Source: Yersinia similis (GTDB taxonomy: Bacteria > Pseudomonadota > Gammaproteobacteria > Enterobacterales > Enterobacteriaceae). Taken from it: a DNA stretch of 64,000 nucleotides. Below the pieces are notes generated by a model. That model saw nothing but the letters and a program-made list of their open reading frames with translations, ran no database searches and was not told the DNA's origin. The stretch covers positions 29,838-93,837 of the forward strand of contig NZ_CGBP01000017.1 of the NCBI RefSeq assembly GCF_001053095.1. Direction: 5' to 3'. This document shows positions 7,900 to 15,480 of the stretch, in pieces (the stretch's first letter is position 1; each line of letters starts with the position of its first letter). Position numbers and translations under genes: made by a program.

Positions 7900-9186
7900 T
7901 CAGTGCGTGGGCTTTTCGTCCTGCGCATCAATAATTTCTTCTTCCGTGCGAATCAAGCTGATCACTTTGAACAACAGGCTAAGACCGATACCGACCACGG
8001 TCGCTAACGCCATGCCTTTCAATTCTGTTGCGCCGATATTCACTTTCGCACCGCTCACCCCGATGATCAGAATAACCGAGGTTAAAATCAGGTTTTGTGC
8101 TTTGTTATAGTCAACTTTTGACTCGATCAGTACACGAATACCCGACGCCCCAATGACACCATACAACAGTAGAGAAACACCGCCCATGACGGGTACCGGT
8201 ACGGCTTGGATCGCCGCCGCCAGTTTACCCACACAGGACAGCATAATCGCCAGAATAGCAGCGCCGCCAATCACCCAAGTACTGTAAACCTTGGTGATCG
8301 CCATAACACCGATATTCTCACCGTAAGTGGTATTGGGTGTGGAACCGAAGAAACCCGAAATCACCGTAGAAATCCCGTTGGCAAACATGGAGCGGTGCAG
8401 GCCCGGATCGCGGATCAGATCTTTTTTCACGATATTGGCCGTTACCACTAAATGCCCAACATGTTCGGCAATCACCACTAACGCCGCAGGTAAAATGGTT
8501 AAAATGGCAAACCACTCAAAACGTGGAGTATAGAAAGTGGGCAACGCGAACCAATGTGCATCACGAATCGGTGTTAGATCAACCACCCCCATAACGAATG
8601 ACAAGGTATAGCCCACCAACACACCAATCAAAATAGGGATAATCGCGAAGAAGCCGCGGAACAGCACCGAGCCCAGAATGGTTACCCCTAAGGTCACCAG
8701 TGAAATGGTGATGGTCGTTGAATCTGCCGTTACGCCCTCAGCAGGCAGCAGCCCCGCCATACCCGCAGCAACCCCAGCCAACTCCAGGCCGATAACCGCG
8801 ACAATCGCCCCCATAGCTGCCGGTGGGAAGATGACATCCAACCACCCGGTCCCCGCTTTTTTTACAATCAGCGCCACCAGACAGAACAGCAGGCCACACA
8901 TGATAAAACCGCCTAACGCAACTTCATACCCCAGCGGCAACAACAGCAATACCGGTGAGATAAAAGCAAAACTGGAACCCAAATACGCTGGAATTTTGCC
9001 CTTACAGATAAATAAATAGAGCAAAGTACCAATGCCATTGAACAACAGCACAGTCGCCGGATTAATTTTAAACAGAATAGGAACTAAAACTGTGGCACCA
9101 AACATAGCGAATAAATGTTGAAAACTCAGGGGAATTGTCTGAAGCAGCGGTGGGCGCTCGCTAACACCAATGGTGCGACGGCTCAT
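7900..9186 (-). CDS. uraA: Uracil:proton symporter UraA
   Basis: NCS2-family uracil permease of the inner membrane with 14 transmembrane segments in two inverted repeats. It is nearly identical to E. coli UraA, from MSRRTIGVSERPPLLQTIPL through the substrate-binding stretches SSFAFISPVL and AEHVGHLVVTANI to GSTPNTTYGENIGVM. The start at 9186 gives 428 residues (E. coli 429) and has AGAGGA 7 bases upstream; an in-frame ATG 21 bases earlier has no such site. It lies downstream of upp in the same orientation: uptake followed by salvage of uracil. Confidence 0.96.
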   Translation of the reverse strand: MSRRTIGVSERPPLLQTIPLSFQHLFAMFGATVLVPILFKINPATVLLFNGIGTLLYLFICKGKIPAYLGSSFAFISPVLLLLPLGYEVALGGFIMCGLLFCLVALIVKKAGTGWLDVIFPPAAMGAIVAVIGLELAGVAAGMAGLLPAEGVTADSTTITISLVTLGVTILGSVLFRGFFAIIPILIGVLVGYTLSFVMGVVDLTPIRDAHWFALPTFYTPRFEWFAILTILPAALVVIAEHVGHLVVTANIVKKDLIRDPGLHRSMFANGISTVISGFFGSTPNTTYGENIGVMAITKVYSTWVIGGAAILAIMLSCVGKLAAAIQAVPVPVMGGVSLLLYGVIGASGIRVLIESKVDYNKAQNLILTSVILIIGVSGAKVNIGATELKGMALATVVGIGLSLLFKVISLIRTEEEIIDAQDEKPTH

Positions 9187-9218
9187 TATTTCGATCCTCT
9201 TAATCATGGTTATATTGT

Positions 9219-9263
9219 GTTGTCTTGTTTAGCGCTGTCTTGTTTAGCGTTGTCTTGTTTAGC
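9219..9263. repeat. 15-bp tandem repeat, three units, between upp and uraA
   Basis: Units GTTGTCTTGTTTAGC, GCTGTCTTGTTTAGC, GTTGTCTTGTTTAGC. It lies about 30 bases before the uraA start and would be in the uraA leader if read through from upp. Confidence 0.9.
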
Positions 9264-9361
9264 GTTATGTACCCTATGGGCTTGGCGTTGCCGCAATATT
9301 AGCCACAGTGATGCCAACGACTTTGGGGTATAAAAATGGTCATACAAAAAATTCAAAAAAA

Positions 9362-9381
9362 AGCCGACTTTCGCGTCGGCT
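9362..9381 (-). terminator. Terminator of upp
   Basis: On the reverse strand AGCCGAC GCGAAA GTCGGCT is followed by a run of T, eight bases after the upp stop codon. This is a standard intrinsic terminator or attenuator before uraA. Confidence 0.85.
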
Positions 9382-9388
9382 ATCATCG

Positions 9389-10015
9389 TTATTTAGTTCC
9401 GAAAATCTTATCCCCGGCATCACCCAAGCCAGGGATAATATAACCGTGTTCATTCAGACCCTGATCGATGGAGGCGGTGTACAATTCAACGTCCGGATGC
9501 GCTTCTTCCAGCGCCTTGATACCTTCTGGTGCCGCAACCAACACCAATACCTTGATGCTCTGGCAGCCTGCTTTCTTTAGCAAATCGATAGTGGCAATCA
9601 TAGAGCCACCGGTGGCCAACATTGGGTCAACCACTAATGCCATGCGTTCGTTGATATTGGAAACTAACTTCTGGAAATACGGTACCGGTTTCAGCGTCTC
9701 TTCATCGCGATACACCCCTACCACGCTGATACGCGCACTGGGTACATTTTCCAGCACCCCTTCCATCATCCCCAGACCAGCACGCAGAATTGGCACCACT
9801 GTAATTTTCTTACCTTTAATCTGTTCTATTTCAACCGGCCCATTCCAACCTTCGATGGTCACTGTTTCAGTTTCCAGATCTGCGGTTGCTACGTAAGTCA
9901 GCAAACTCCCCACCTCGGAAGCCAATTCGCGAAAACGTTTTGTGCTGATATCATTCTCACGCATCAAACCAAGTTTATGTTTTACTAGCGGGTGCTTCAC
10001 CTCAACGATCTTCAT
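9389..10015 (-). CDS. upp: Uracil phosphoribosyltransferase
   Basis: Pyrimidine salvage enzyme that makes UMP from uracil and PRPP. It is 208 residues long like E. coli Upp. The PRPP-binding loop is [19 protein letters not shown], and the uracil-binding C-terminus is [20 protein letters not shown]. The ATG at 10015 has AGGAGA upstream; an in-frame extension to 10048 has none. It is followed by its own terminator and then uraA. It is divergent from purM. Confidence 0.97.
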
Positions 10016-10169
10016 TATTTTTCTCCTGGTTAGGCGGTCGACGGCCAAAAAAATCGCGAGATTATACCGCCTTTCTTTTTGAACGCCATAATGAATAGCC
10101 TGATTCAGATCAATAGAGAATCAATTGTACGCCAAGAATGCTAAAAATCAGGGTGATATCACAAGCCAC

Positions 10170-10185
10170 TCGCAAACGTTTGCCT
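10170..10185 (+). promoter_or_regulatory. PurR operator upstream of purMN
   Basis: TCGCAAACGTTTGCCT matches the PurR palindrome ACGCAAACGTTTGCGT at 14 of 16 positions. It overlaps the place expected for the -35 box of a promoter whose -10 would be TAGAAT at 10193-10198. PurR with hypoxanthine or guanine would block purMN transcription, as in E. coli. Confidence 0.88.
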
Positions 10186-10217
10186 GCGCTGTTAGAATTG
10201 TCGCGTTTTCTTCCTGC

Positions 10218-10395
10218 ACCCTAAATAATTCGAGTTGCGGGAAGGCGGCAAGCAATATAATCCCGATGAGTCTATTTATTTTAAGGTCAACGACTTATTT
10301 TAAGGTCAACAACTTATTTTAAGATCAACAACCAGTAAGTGATTCGGGTGATTACACATAGCCAATGCACATGTAGCTTGACGTATTACGGGTAT
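10218..10395 (+). repeat. ERIC element with an inserted 19-bp triple repeat, in the purM leader
   Basis: The left part (CCCTAAATAATTCGAGTTGC, GGAAGGCGGCAAGC, ATCCCGATGAG) and right part (AGTAAGTGATTCGGGTGATT ... ATTACGGGTAT) are the two ends of a Yersinia-type ERIC element. Between them lie three 19-bp units TTATTTTAAGGTCAACGAC / ..AAC / TTATTTTAAGATCAACAAC (10276-10332). Given the promoter near 10200, the whole element would be transcribed as the 5' leader of purM. Confidence 0.75.
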
Positions 10396-10430
10396 AAGCT
10401 CAAACAGACAACCGCCGTGGGGACCTCGCA

Positions 10431-11474
10431 GTGACCAACAAAACCTCTCTCAGTTATAAAGACGCAGGTGTAGATATTGATGCCGGCAATGACCTTGTTG
10501 ATCGCATAAAAGGTGTGGTTAAACAAACCCGTCGACCAGAAGTCATGGGCGGATTAGGAGGGTTCGGTGCCCTGTGCGCGTTGCCGCAAAAATACCGTGA
10601 ACCTATTCTGGTTTCGGGTACGGATGGCGTCGGTACCAAGTTGCGTCTGGCGATGGACCTGAAACGTCACGATACTATCGGTATCGATTTAGTCGCGATG
10701 TGTGTCAACGATCTGGTGGTCCAGGGCGCAGAGCCGCTGTTCTTCCTCGACTACTTTGCAACCGGTAAGCTGGATGTGGATACTGCAGCCAGTGTGATTA
10801 CCGGGATTGCCGAAGGCTGTAAACAATCGGGTTGTGCGTTGGTTGGCGGTGAAACCGCAGAAATGCCGGGCATGTACCACGGCGATGATTATGACGTTGC
10901 TGGCTTCTGTGTGGGTGTCGTAGAGAAATCTGAAATCATCGATGGCAGTAAAGTGACACCCGGTGATGTATTGGTCGCCTTAGGCGCTAGCGGCCCACAC
11001 TCCAACGGTTATTCATTAGTCCGCAAAATTCTGGAAGTCAGTAACACCAATCCAGAACAGACCTCGTTGGAAGGCAAATCTCTGGCCGATCATTTGCTAG
11101 AACCGACCAAAATCTATGTGAAATCAATCCTCAGCCTGATTGAACAATTAGATATCCACGCCATTGCTCATCTGACCGGTGGTGGCTTCTGGGAAAATAT
11201 CCCGCGCGTGTTACCGCAAGGCATGCAAGCCGTTATCGACGAAGCCAGTTGGCAGTGGCCAGCAGTATTCAGTTGGCTGCAACAAGCTGGCAATGTCAGC
11301 CGCCACGAGATGTATCGCACCTTTAACTGTGGCGTCGGTATGGTTGTTGTGTTGCCTGCAGAACTGGCCGATAAAGCGGTTGAGCTGTTGACAGCCTCAG
11401 GCGAAAAAGCCTGGAAAATAGGTGTGATTGCTGCGGCAACTGAGGGTGCTGAGCAGGTTATCATTAATCCGTAA
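10431..11474 (+). CDS. purM: Phosphoribosylformylglycinamidine cyclo-ligase (AIR synthetase)
   Basis: Fifth step of purine synthesis: ATP-dependent ring closure of FGAM to AIR. It has 347 residues and is almost identical to E. coli PurM from [19 protein letters not shown] onward. Conserved segments include [10 protein letters not shown], the nucleotide-binding [23 protein letters not shown] and [15 protein letters not shown]. The start is GTG, as in E. coli; an in-frame ATG is not near. It is transcribed with purN, but in this genome about 127 bases with half an ERIC element separate the two. Confidence 0.97.
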   Translation: MTNKTSLSYKDAGVDIDAGNDLVDRIKGVVKQTRRPEVMGGLGGFGALCALPQKYREPILVSGTDGVGTKLRLAMDLKRHDTIGIDLVAMCVNDLVVQGAEPLFFLDYFATGKLDVDTAASVITGIAEGCKQSGCALVGGETAEMPGMYHGDDYDVAGFCVGVVEKSEIIDGSKVTPGDVLVALGASGPHSNGYSLVRKILEVSNTNPEQTSLEGKSLADHLLEPTKIYVKSILSLIEQLDIHAIAHLTGGGFWENIPRVLPQGMQAVIDEASWQWPAVFSWLQQAGNVSRHEMYRTFNCGVGMVVVLPAELADKAVELLTASGEKAWKIGVIAAATEGAEQVIINP

Positions 11475-11534
11475 TATTGCTGATTAATCGGGTTGTTCGG
11501 CAAGTGGGCCTCGCCTCTGCGAGGCTTATCGATG

Positions 11535-11601
11535 ATCCGGGTAAGTAATTCGGGTAAGTGAACGTAGCTAACACCCCTGCAGCTTCAAGTACGAAGGGTA
11601 T
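11535..11601 (+). repeat. Half ERIC element abutting the purN start codon
   Basis: CCGGGTAAGTAATTCGGGTA ... GCTTCAAGTACGAAGGGTAT is the terminal half of an ERIC element. It ends directly at the purN ATG (11602). Its last bases GAAGGG are the only Shine-Dalgarno-like sequence before purN, so the repeat seems to supply the ribosome binding site. The spacing of 3 to 4 bases is short. Confidence 0.65.
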
Positions 11602-12240
11602 ATGAAAAAAATTGTCGTATTAGTTTCAGGCCAGGGAAGTAATTTACAAGCACTCATCGATGCCCAGCAGCAAGGGCGTATCTCTGGCAAGATCTGCGCT
11701 GTATTCAGCAATAATCCTGCAGCTTATGGTTTGAAACGTGCTGAATCCGCGGGGATCCCTCATCATGCACTGGATGCCAAGGCCTTTACTGACCGCGCCA
11801 GTTTTGATCTGGCTTTGGCACAGGCCATCGACCAATATCAACCTGATTTATTGGTCCTCGCAGGTTATATGCGCATTCTCAGTCCAGAGTTTGTTAAACA
11901 CTACGCTGGCCGAATGTTGAATATTCACCCCTCACTGTTGCCCAAATATCCAGGGCTGCATACCCACCGCCAGGCACTCGAAAACGGTGATCAAGAGCAT
12001 GGTACTTCTGTGCATTTTGTTACCGAAGAGTTGGATGGCGGCCCGGTGATCCTGCAAGCCAAAGTGCCGATTTTCAGCGATGACAGCGAAGAAGATGTGG
12101 TGGAGCGGGTGCAAACCCAAGAGCACAGCATTTACCCATTGGTTGTCAGTTGGTTTACCGATGGCCGCCTGGCAATGCACGACAACGCGGCCTGGCTGGA
12201 TGGGGAGCGTTTGCCGTTGCAGGGTTATGCTGCCGAATAA
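11602..12240 (+). CDS. purN: Phosphoribosylglycinamide formyltransferase 1
   Basis: Transfers a formyl group from 10-formyl-tetrahydrofolate to GAR in purine synthesis. It has 212 residues, as in E. coli. The phosphate-binding loop VLVSGQGSNLQALID, the catalytic Asn and His in NIHPSLLPKYPGLHTHRQAL and the catalytic Asp in SVHFVTEELDGGPVI are all present. It is the second gene of purMN. A perfect 17-bp inverted repeat (11582-11598 and 12245-12261) brackets the gene. Confidence 0.97.
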   Translation: MKKIVVLVSGQGSNLQALIDAQQQGRISGKICAVFSNNPAAYGLKRAESAGIPHHALDAKAFTDRASFDLALAQAIDQYQPDLLVLAGYMRILSPEFVKHYAGRMLNIHPSLLPKYPGLHTHRQALENGDQEHGTSVHFVTEELDGGPVILQAKVPIFSDDSEEDVVERVQTQEHSIYPLVVSWFTDGRLAMHDNAAWLDGERLPLQGYAAE

Positions 12241-12244
12241 CCTT

Positions 12245-12261
12245 CCCTTCGTACTTGAAGC
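12245..12261 (-). repeat. ERIC terminal sequence after purN, inverted
   Basis: CCCTTCGTACTTGAAGC is the exact reverse complement of bases 11582-11598 before purN. No other ERIC sequence is kept on this side. Confidence 0.8.
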
Positions 12262-12468
12262 AGCATAAATACTGTTCAAACGGCTTCCCGACTAATTTGT
12301 CTCTCAGTGACCAGCTGCCTACAACTCTCCAATAACGTTGGGGATGCTCATTAATTAAAAGTGATGTCGATCTAATATTCGCGTTTTTGCCTGTATATAA
12401 TCGCCCAAAACTGGCGCTGAGGTTATAATTCTGGCGACAGCGATTGCTGCCGCCACTGAGGAGTCAAC

Positions 12469-13014
12469 ATGTCTACCACTAGCAGCGTCAGATTGCGCCC
12501 ACTGGAACGGGAAGATCTGCCGTTTGTTCATCAGTTAGATAATAATGCCAGCATTATGCGCTATTGGTTTGAAGAACCTTATGAAGCCTTTGTTGAGTTG
12601 TGTGATCTGTATGATAAACATATCCATGACCAAAGTGAGCGCCGCTTTATTATTGAAAGTCAGGGAACAAAAATTGGCCTGGTCGAATTAGTTGAGATTA
12701 ATCATATTCACCGCCGCGCTGAATTTCAGATCATTATCGATCCAACCCATCAAGGTAGAGGCTACGCCGGTGCCGCGGCTAAATTAGCGATGGAGTATGG
12801 TTTTTCGGTACTGAATTTGTACAAACTTTATCTGATTGTGGATAAAGAAAATGAGAAAGCCATTCATATCTACAGCAAATTAGGCTTTGAAATCGAAGGC
12901 GAATTGAAGCAAGAGTTCTTTATCAATGGTGAATACCGTACTGTTATCCGTATGTGTATTTTCCAACCACAATATTTGGCTAAATATAAAACACCATCGA
13001 TAAAAAATGCTTAA
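12469..13014 (+). CDS. speG: Spermidine N1-acetyltransferase SpeG
   Basis: GNAT-family acetyltransferase that acetylates spermidine or spermine with acetyl-CoA to prevent polyamine toxicity. It has 181 residues, and long stretches are identical to E. coli Spe[56 protein letters not shown]. The acetyl-CoA loop is [12 protein letters not shown]. The ATG at 12469 has GAGGAG 6 bases upstream. It is a single gene here, convergent with fliB. Confidence 0.95.
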   Translation: MSTTSSVRLRPLEREDLPFVHQLDNNASIMRYWFEEPYEAFVELCDLYDKHIHDQSERRFIIESQGTKIGLVELVEINHIHRRAEFQIIIDPTHQGRGYAGAAAKLAMEYGFSVLNLYKLYLIVDKENEKAIHIYSKLGFEIEGELKQEFFINGEYRTVIRMCIFQPQYLAKYKTPSIKNA

Positions 13015-13052
13015 TACGTTGGGGTCATATGGCCCCAATTGTTTTCTCCCCG

Positions 13053-13118
13053 TTATACCCGTCATACATCAAGCTATATATGCATTGGCTATGTTCAATT
13101 ACCCGAATCACTTACTGA
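13053..13118 (-). repeat. Partial ERIC element overlapping the fliB stop
   Basis: TATACCCGTCATACATCAAG ... ATTACCCGAATCACTTACTG is the reverse complement of the right half of the ERIC before purM. The terminal bases contain the TGA stop codon of fliB (13108-13110) and the last codons, so insertion of the repeat may have set the present FliB C-terminus. Confidence 0.65.
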
Positions 13119-14301
13119 GTGCCAGCAAAGACAACAACGGAAAATCATCTCTCATCGCTAAAGCCGTCAGTTCCTGTTTAAACTGTTGGCTCGAGCTATC
13201 TGTTGACTCACGGCAGGCATGGTAAGAATAAATAATATCAATGACGTCATCCTCCGTCAGTTGCCCGTTTTTAGTGGCGTAAGTACTGATGAGTACTTTC
13301 AGATAAAAATAATCAATTGCTACTAAATTAAATGCAGCGGTCACCGGTAGTTCGTTACCCATCGCCAATTGGTCATGATGAATACGATAGAGAATGTAAT
13401 TACGCAATACCGACGTGTGCTGTAAGAAAAAAGGCAATGCATGTTGAGACCAGGCATTTTTCCATTGCGGTTCAGCATACGCATCGGTGAAACAGGCCAG
13501 TGCCGGATGTGCATAATTAGCGAGCATTTTTTTACCGCGGATATCAGGCAATTGCATCATAAAATGCCGTAGGCAAGCCAATAATTCCTTAACGGGGCCA
13601 GCATCAGGAACAACCGCCTGTAACTCGTTCGCTGCAACACCTGCCACCATGGCATTGATTAATTCGTCACGCAGGCTATCGATTTCAGCCATTTTAATTT
13701 TATTAATGCCATTGAAAGCCTGATAGCTCTGCAAAAATTGATTTATTGCCCAAAGATTTTCTTCAATATTGTCCTGTTGATTCATTGCTAGCGCCGCACA
13801 GGCACGATTAGCCAACCGCTCCTCCGTCACAATCTCAGACGCCTTAAAATAATCATATTGATTGATAATAGAAAAACGCAGTGTTAACGCATCTGCTGAA
13901 AATAATACCTGTCGAGTCACTTCTGGGCAGGAGAGCGACATACTTTTAATTTTTTGATTTTTATAAATATGCTCAACGCGAGGATACGTGGCACAAGAGG
14001 TACTCAACGCATTAATACCGGTGTGCTTATAAATTTGGCATAAACGCTGCTCATCAAGAAAAGGGCAATTCCCCTGATTATCTGGGTTGATATTAGCCCA
14101 GGATGCCAGGCTGTCTTGAGTAACAGAAATATGGCTTATGGCGATACGCTTAATATCGGAGTAGGGGCTTTTGATGTATCTCTGATAACGGTTTTTATCG
14201 AGCGTAATACTCACGCCTTTGCAGCAGTGTTCACGGCAAGCCGCACCAACACAGCTAAACGTCTCCATAAAATCGGGTTGGGTTATCAGTAGTTCTTTCA
14301 C
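13108..14301 (-). CDS. fliB: Flagellin lysine-N-methylase FliB
   Basis: 397-residue homologue of Salmonella FliB, which methylates lysines on flagellin. The N-terminus TQPDFMETFSCVGAACREHC has a cysteine cluster (Cys17, 22, 26, 27). Further cysteines at about 79, 88, 103 (SCATYPR) and 125 (SLSCPEV) complete the pattern that is thought to bind an iron-sulfur cluster. The start is GTG. No flagellin or other flagellar gene is nearby, so the gene is detached from its usual partner. The stop codon lies in an ERIC end. The function rests on family similarity. Confidence 0.85.
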   Translation of the reverse strand: MKELLITQPDFMETFSCVGAACREHCCKGVSITLDKNRYQRYIKSPYSDIKRIAISHISVTQDSLASWANINPDNQGNCPFLDEQRLCQIYKHTGINALSTSCATYPRVEHIYKNQKIKSMSLSCPEVTRQVLFSADALTLRFSIINQYDYFKASEIVTEERLANRACAALAMNQQDNIEENLWAINQFLQSYQAFNGINKIKMAEIDSLRDELINAMVAGVAANELQAVVPDAGPVKELLACLRHFMMQLPDIRGKKMLANYAHPALACFTDAYAEPQWKNAWSQHALPFFLQHTSVLRNYILYRIHHDQLAMGNELPVTAAFNLVAIDYFYLKVLISTYATKNGQLTEDDVIDIIYSYHACRESTDSSSQQFKQELTALAMRDDFPLLSLLALSK

Positions 14302-14376
14302 TTAACGTTTCCATTCAATAGTCACTCATAACAAACGACATAAAAAATGGAAACTTAAATCGTGAAAGATAAATCC

Positions 14377-14559
14377 AGTAAATACGAGGTTATTGACAAA
14401 GTGCCCGCGACGGAGAGAACAGGCAGATCGTAAAGACGCCGTAAATACATCCATGTAGGCTCGAGCCGCGCCATCCTTGGCGCGGACGCTTTACTCCTCT
14501 GCCTATCCTCACCGTTCAAGATTGAGTCATCGGGGTTTGTCAGCAGTCTGAGTAAATAC
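14377..14559. repeat. Palindromic mobile element, copy A, with 9-bp target duplication
   Basis: The element is 14386-14550 (165 bp), from GAGGTTATTGACAAAGTGCC to TGTCAGCAGTCTG. The direct repeat AGTAAATAC flanks it exactly on both sides (14377-14385 and 14551-14559), which looks like a target-site duplication. Inside it GGCAGA..GTAAAG arms pair with each other and enclose CCGCGCCA..TGGCGCGG, so the transcript could fold into one long hairpin. It has no coding capacity of its own. It resembles the Yersinia YPAL family in size; the name is tentative. It lies between pstB and fliB; the remaining bases of that spacer show nothing else. Confidence 0.85.
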
Positions 14560-14640
14560 CTTATTTTGTAATGACTGGTTTTGTAACAGCCAGCGTCAGG
14601 ACAACTCACGTCAGAACAACCAACCTCATTCAGCACTCTA

Positions 14641-15453
14641 TTAACCATAGCGGCCGGTAATATAATCTTCCGTCTGACGCTGATGTGGCGAGGTGAATAA
14701 CGCATCGGTATTGTTATATTCCACCAAACGCCCCTGATGAATAAACGCCGTGTAATCTGAAACTCGCGCGGCCTGTTGCATATTGTGGGTCACTAATACC
14801 ACCGTGTATTGCTGCTTCAAGGTCGTAATCAGCTCTTCAATGGTTAGCGTCGATATCGGGTCTAAAGCGGAAGTCGGTTCATCCAGCAATAATACTTCTG
14901 GTTCAATGGCAATCGCTCTGGCGATGACTAACCGTTGCTGCTGGCCGCTGGAGAGGCGAAACGCATTTTCCCGCAACCTATCCTTCACTTCATGCCATAA
15001 CGCCGCCGCCCGTAGCGAACGCTCAACCGCATCGTCAAGGACCCGCCGGTCACGGACCCCTTGTAGGCGTAAACCGTATACCACATTCTCATAAATGGAT
15101 TTAGGAAATGGGTTAGGCCGTTGAAAGACCATACCAACTCGGCGACGTAATGTGGCGACATCGGTGGTTTTATCGGTGATAATTTCATCACCCAGCCGGA
15201 TCTCTCCTTCAGAATGGCAGTTATCCAGCAGGTCATTCATCCGGTTAAAGCAGCGTAACAACGTGGATTTACCACAACCTGAAGGGCCAATCAACGCCGT
15301 GACCCGATGCTTGGGGACACAGAATGAGATGTCATGCAGTACCTGCTTATCGCCATAAAATAAATTGAGCCTCTCGACCGCCAGTGCAGTTTGCTCATCA
15401 GTCAAATGCTGTACATCAAGTAGCGGCAAAGAATTCGGCGTCAAAAGTCCCAT
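14641..15453 (-). CDS. pstB: Phosphate ABC transporter ATP-binding protein PstB
   Basis: ATPase of the high-affinity phosphate importer. Walker [10 protein letters not shown] (about residues 57-65), Q-loop [18 protein letters not shown], Walker [13 protein letters not shown] and the switch His in LVTHNMQQA are present. The ABC signature reads LSSGQQQRL instead of LSGGQQQRL. The 270-residue length and the diverged N-terminus suggest this is the second PstB paralogue known in Yersinia rather than the PstB of pstSCAB-phoU. It starts 27 bases after pstA and ends the operon. Confidence 0.92.
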   Translation of the reverse strand: MGLLTPNSLPLLDVQHLTDEQTALAVERLNLFYGDKQVLHDISFCVPKHRVTALIGPSGCGKSTLLRCFNRMNDLLDNCHSEGEIRLGDEIITDKTTDVATLRRRVGMVFQRPNPFPKSIYENVVYGLRLQGVRDRRVLDDAVERSLRAAALWHEVKDRLRENAFRLSSGQQQRLVIARAIAIEPEVLLLDEPTSALDPISTLTIEELITTLKQQYTVVLVTHNMQQAARVSDYTAFIHQGRLVEYNNTDALFTSPHQRQTEDYITGRYG

Positions 15454-15480
15454 ATCATGTCCTGCAGGTTAAGAATCCAA

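Noticed and set aside
14355..14705. Reading frame of 116 codons across palindromic element copy A, similar to the frame at 52392-52685 in copy B (both contain APRMARLEPTWMYLRRLYDL)
   Set aside because: The peptide is the translation of the repeat itself. It has no ribosome site and enters pstB or guaA DNA at its ends. Shared sequence comes from the element, not from a gene.
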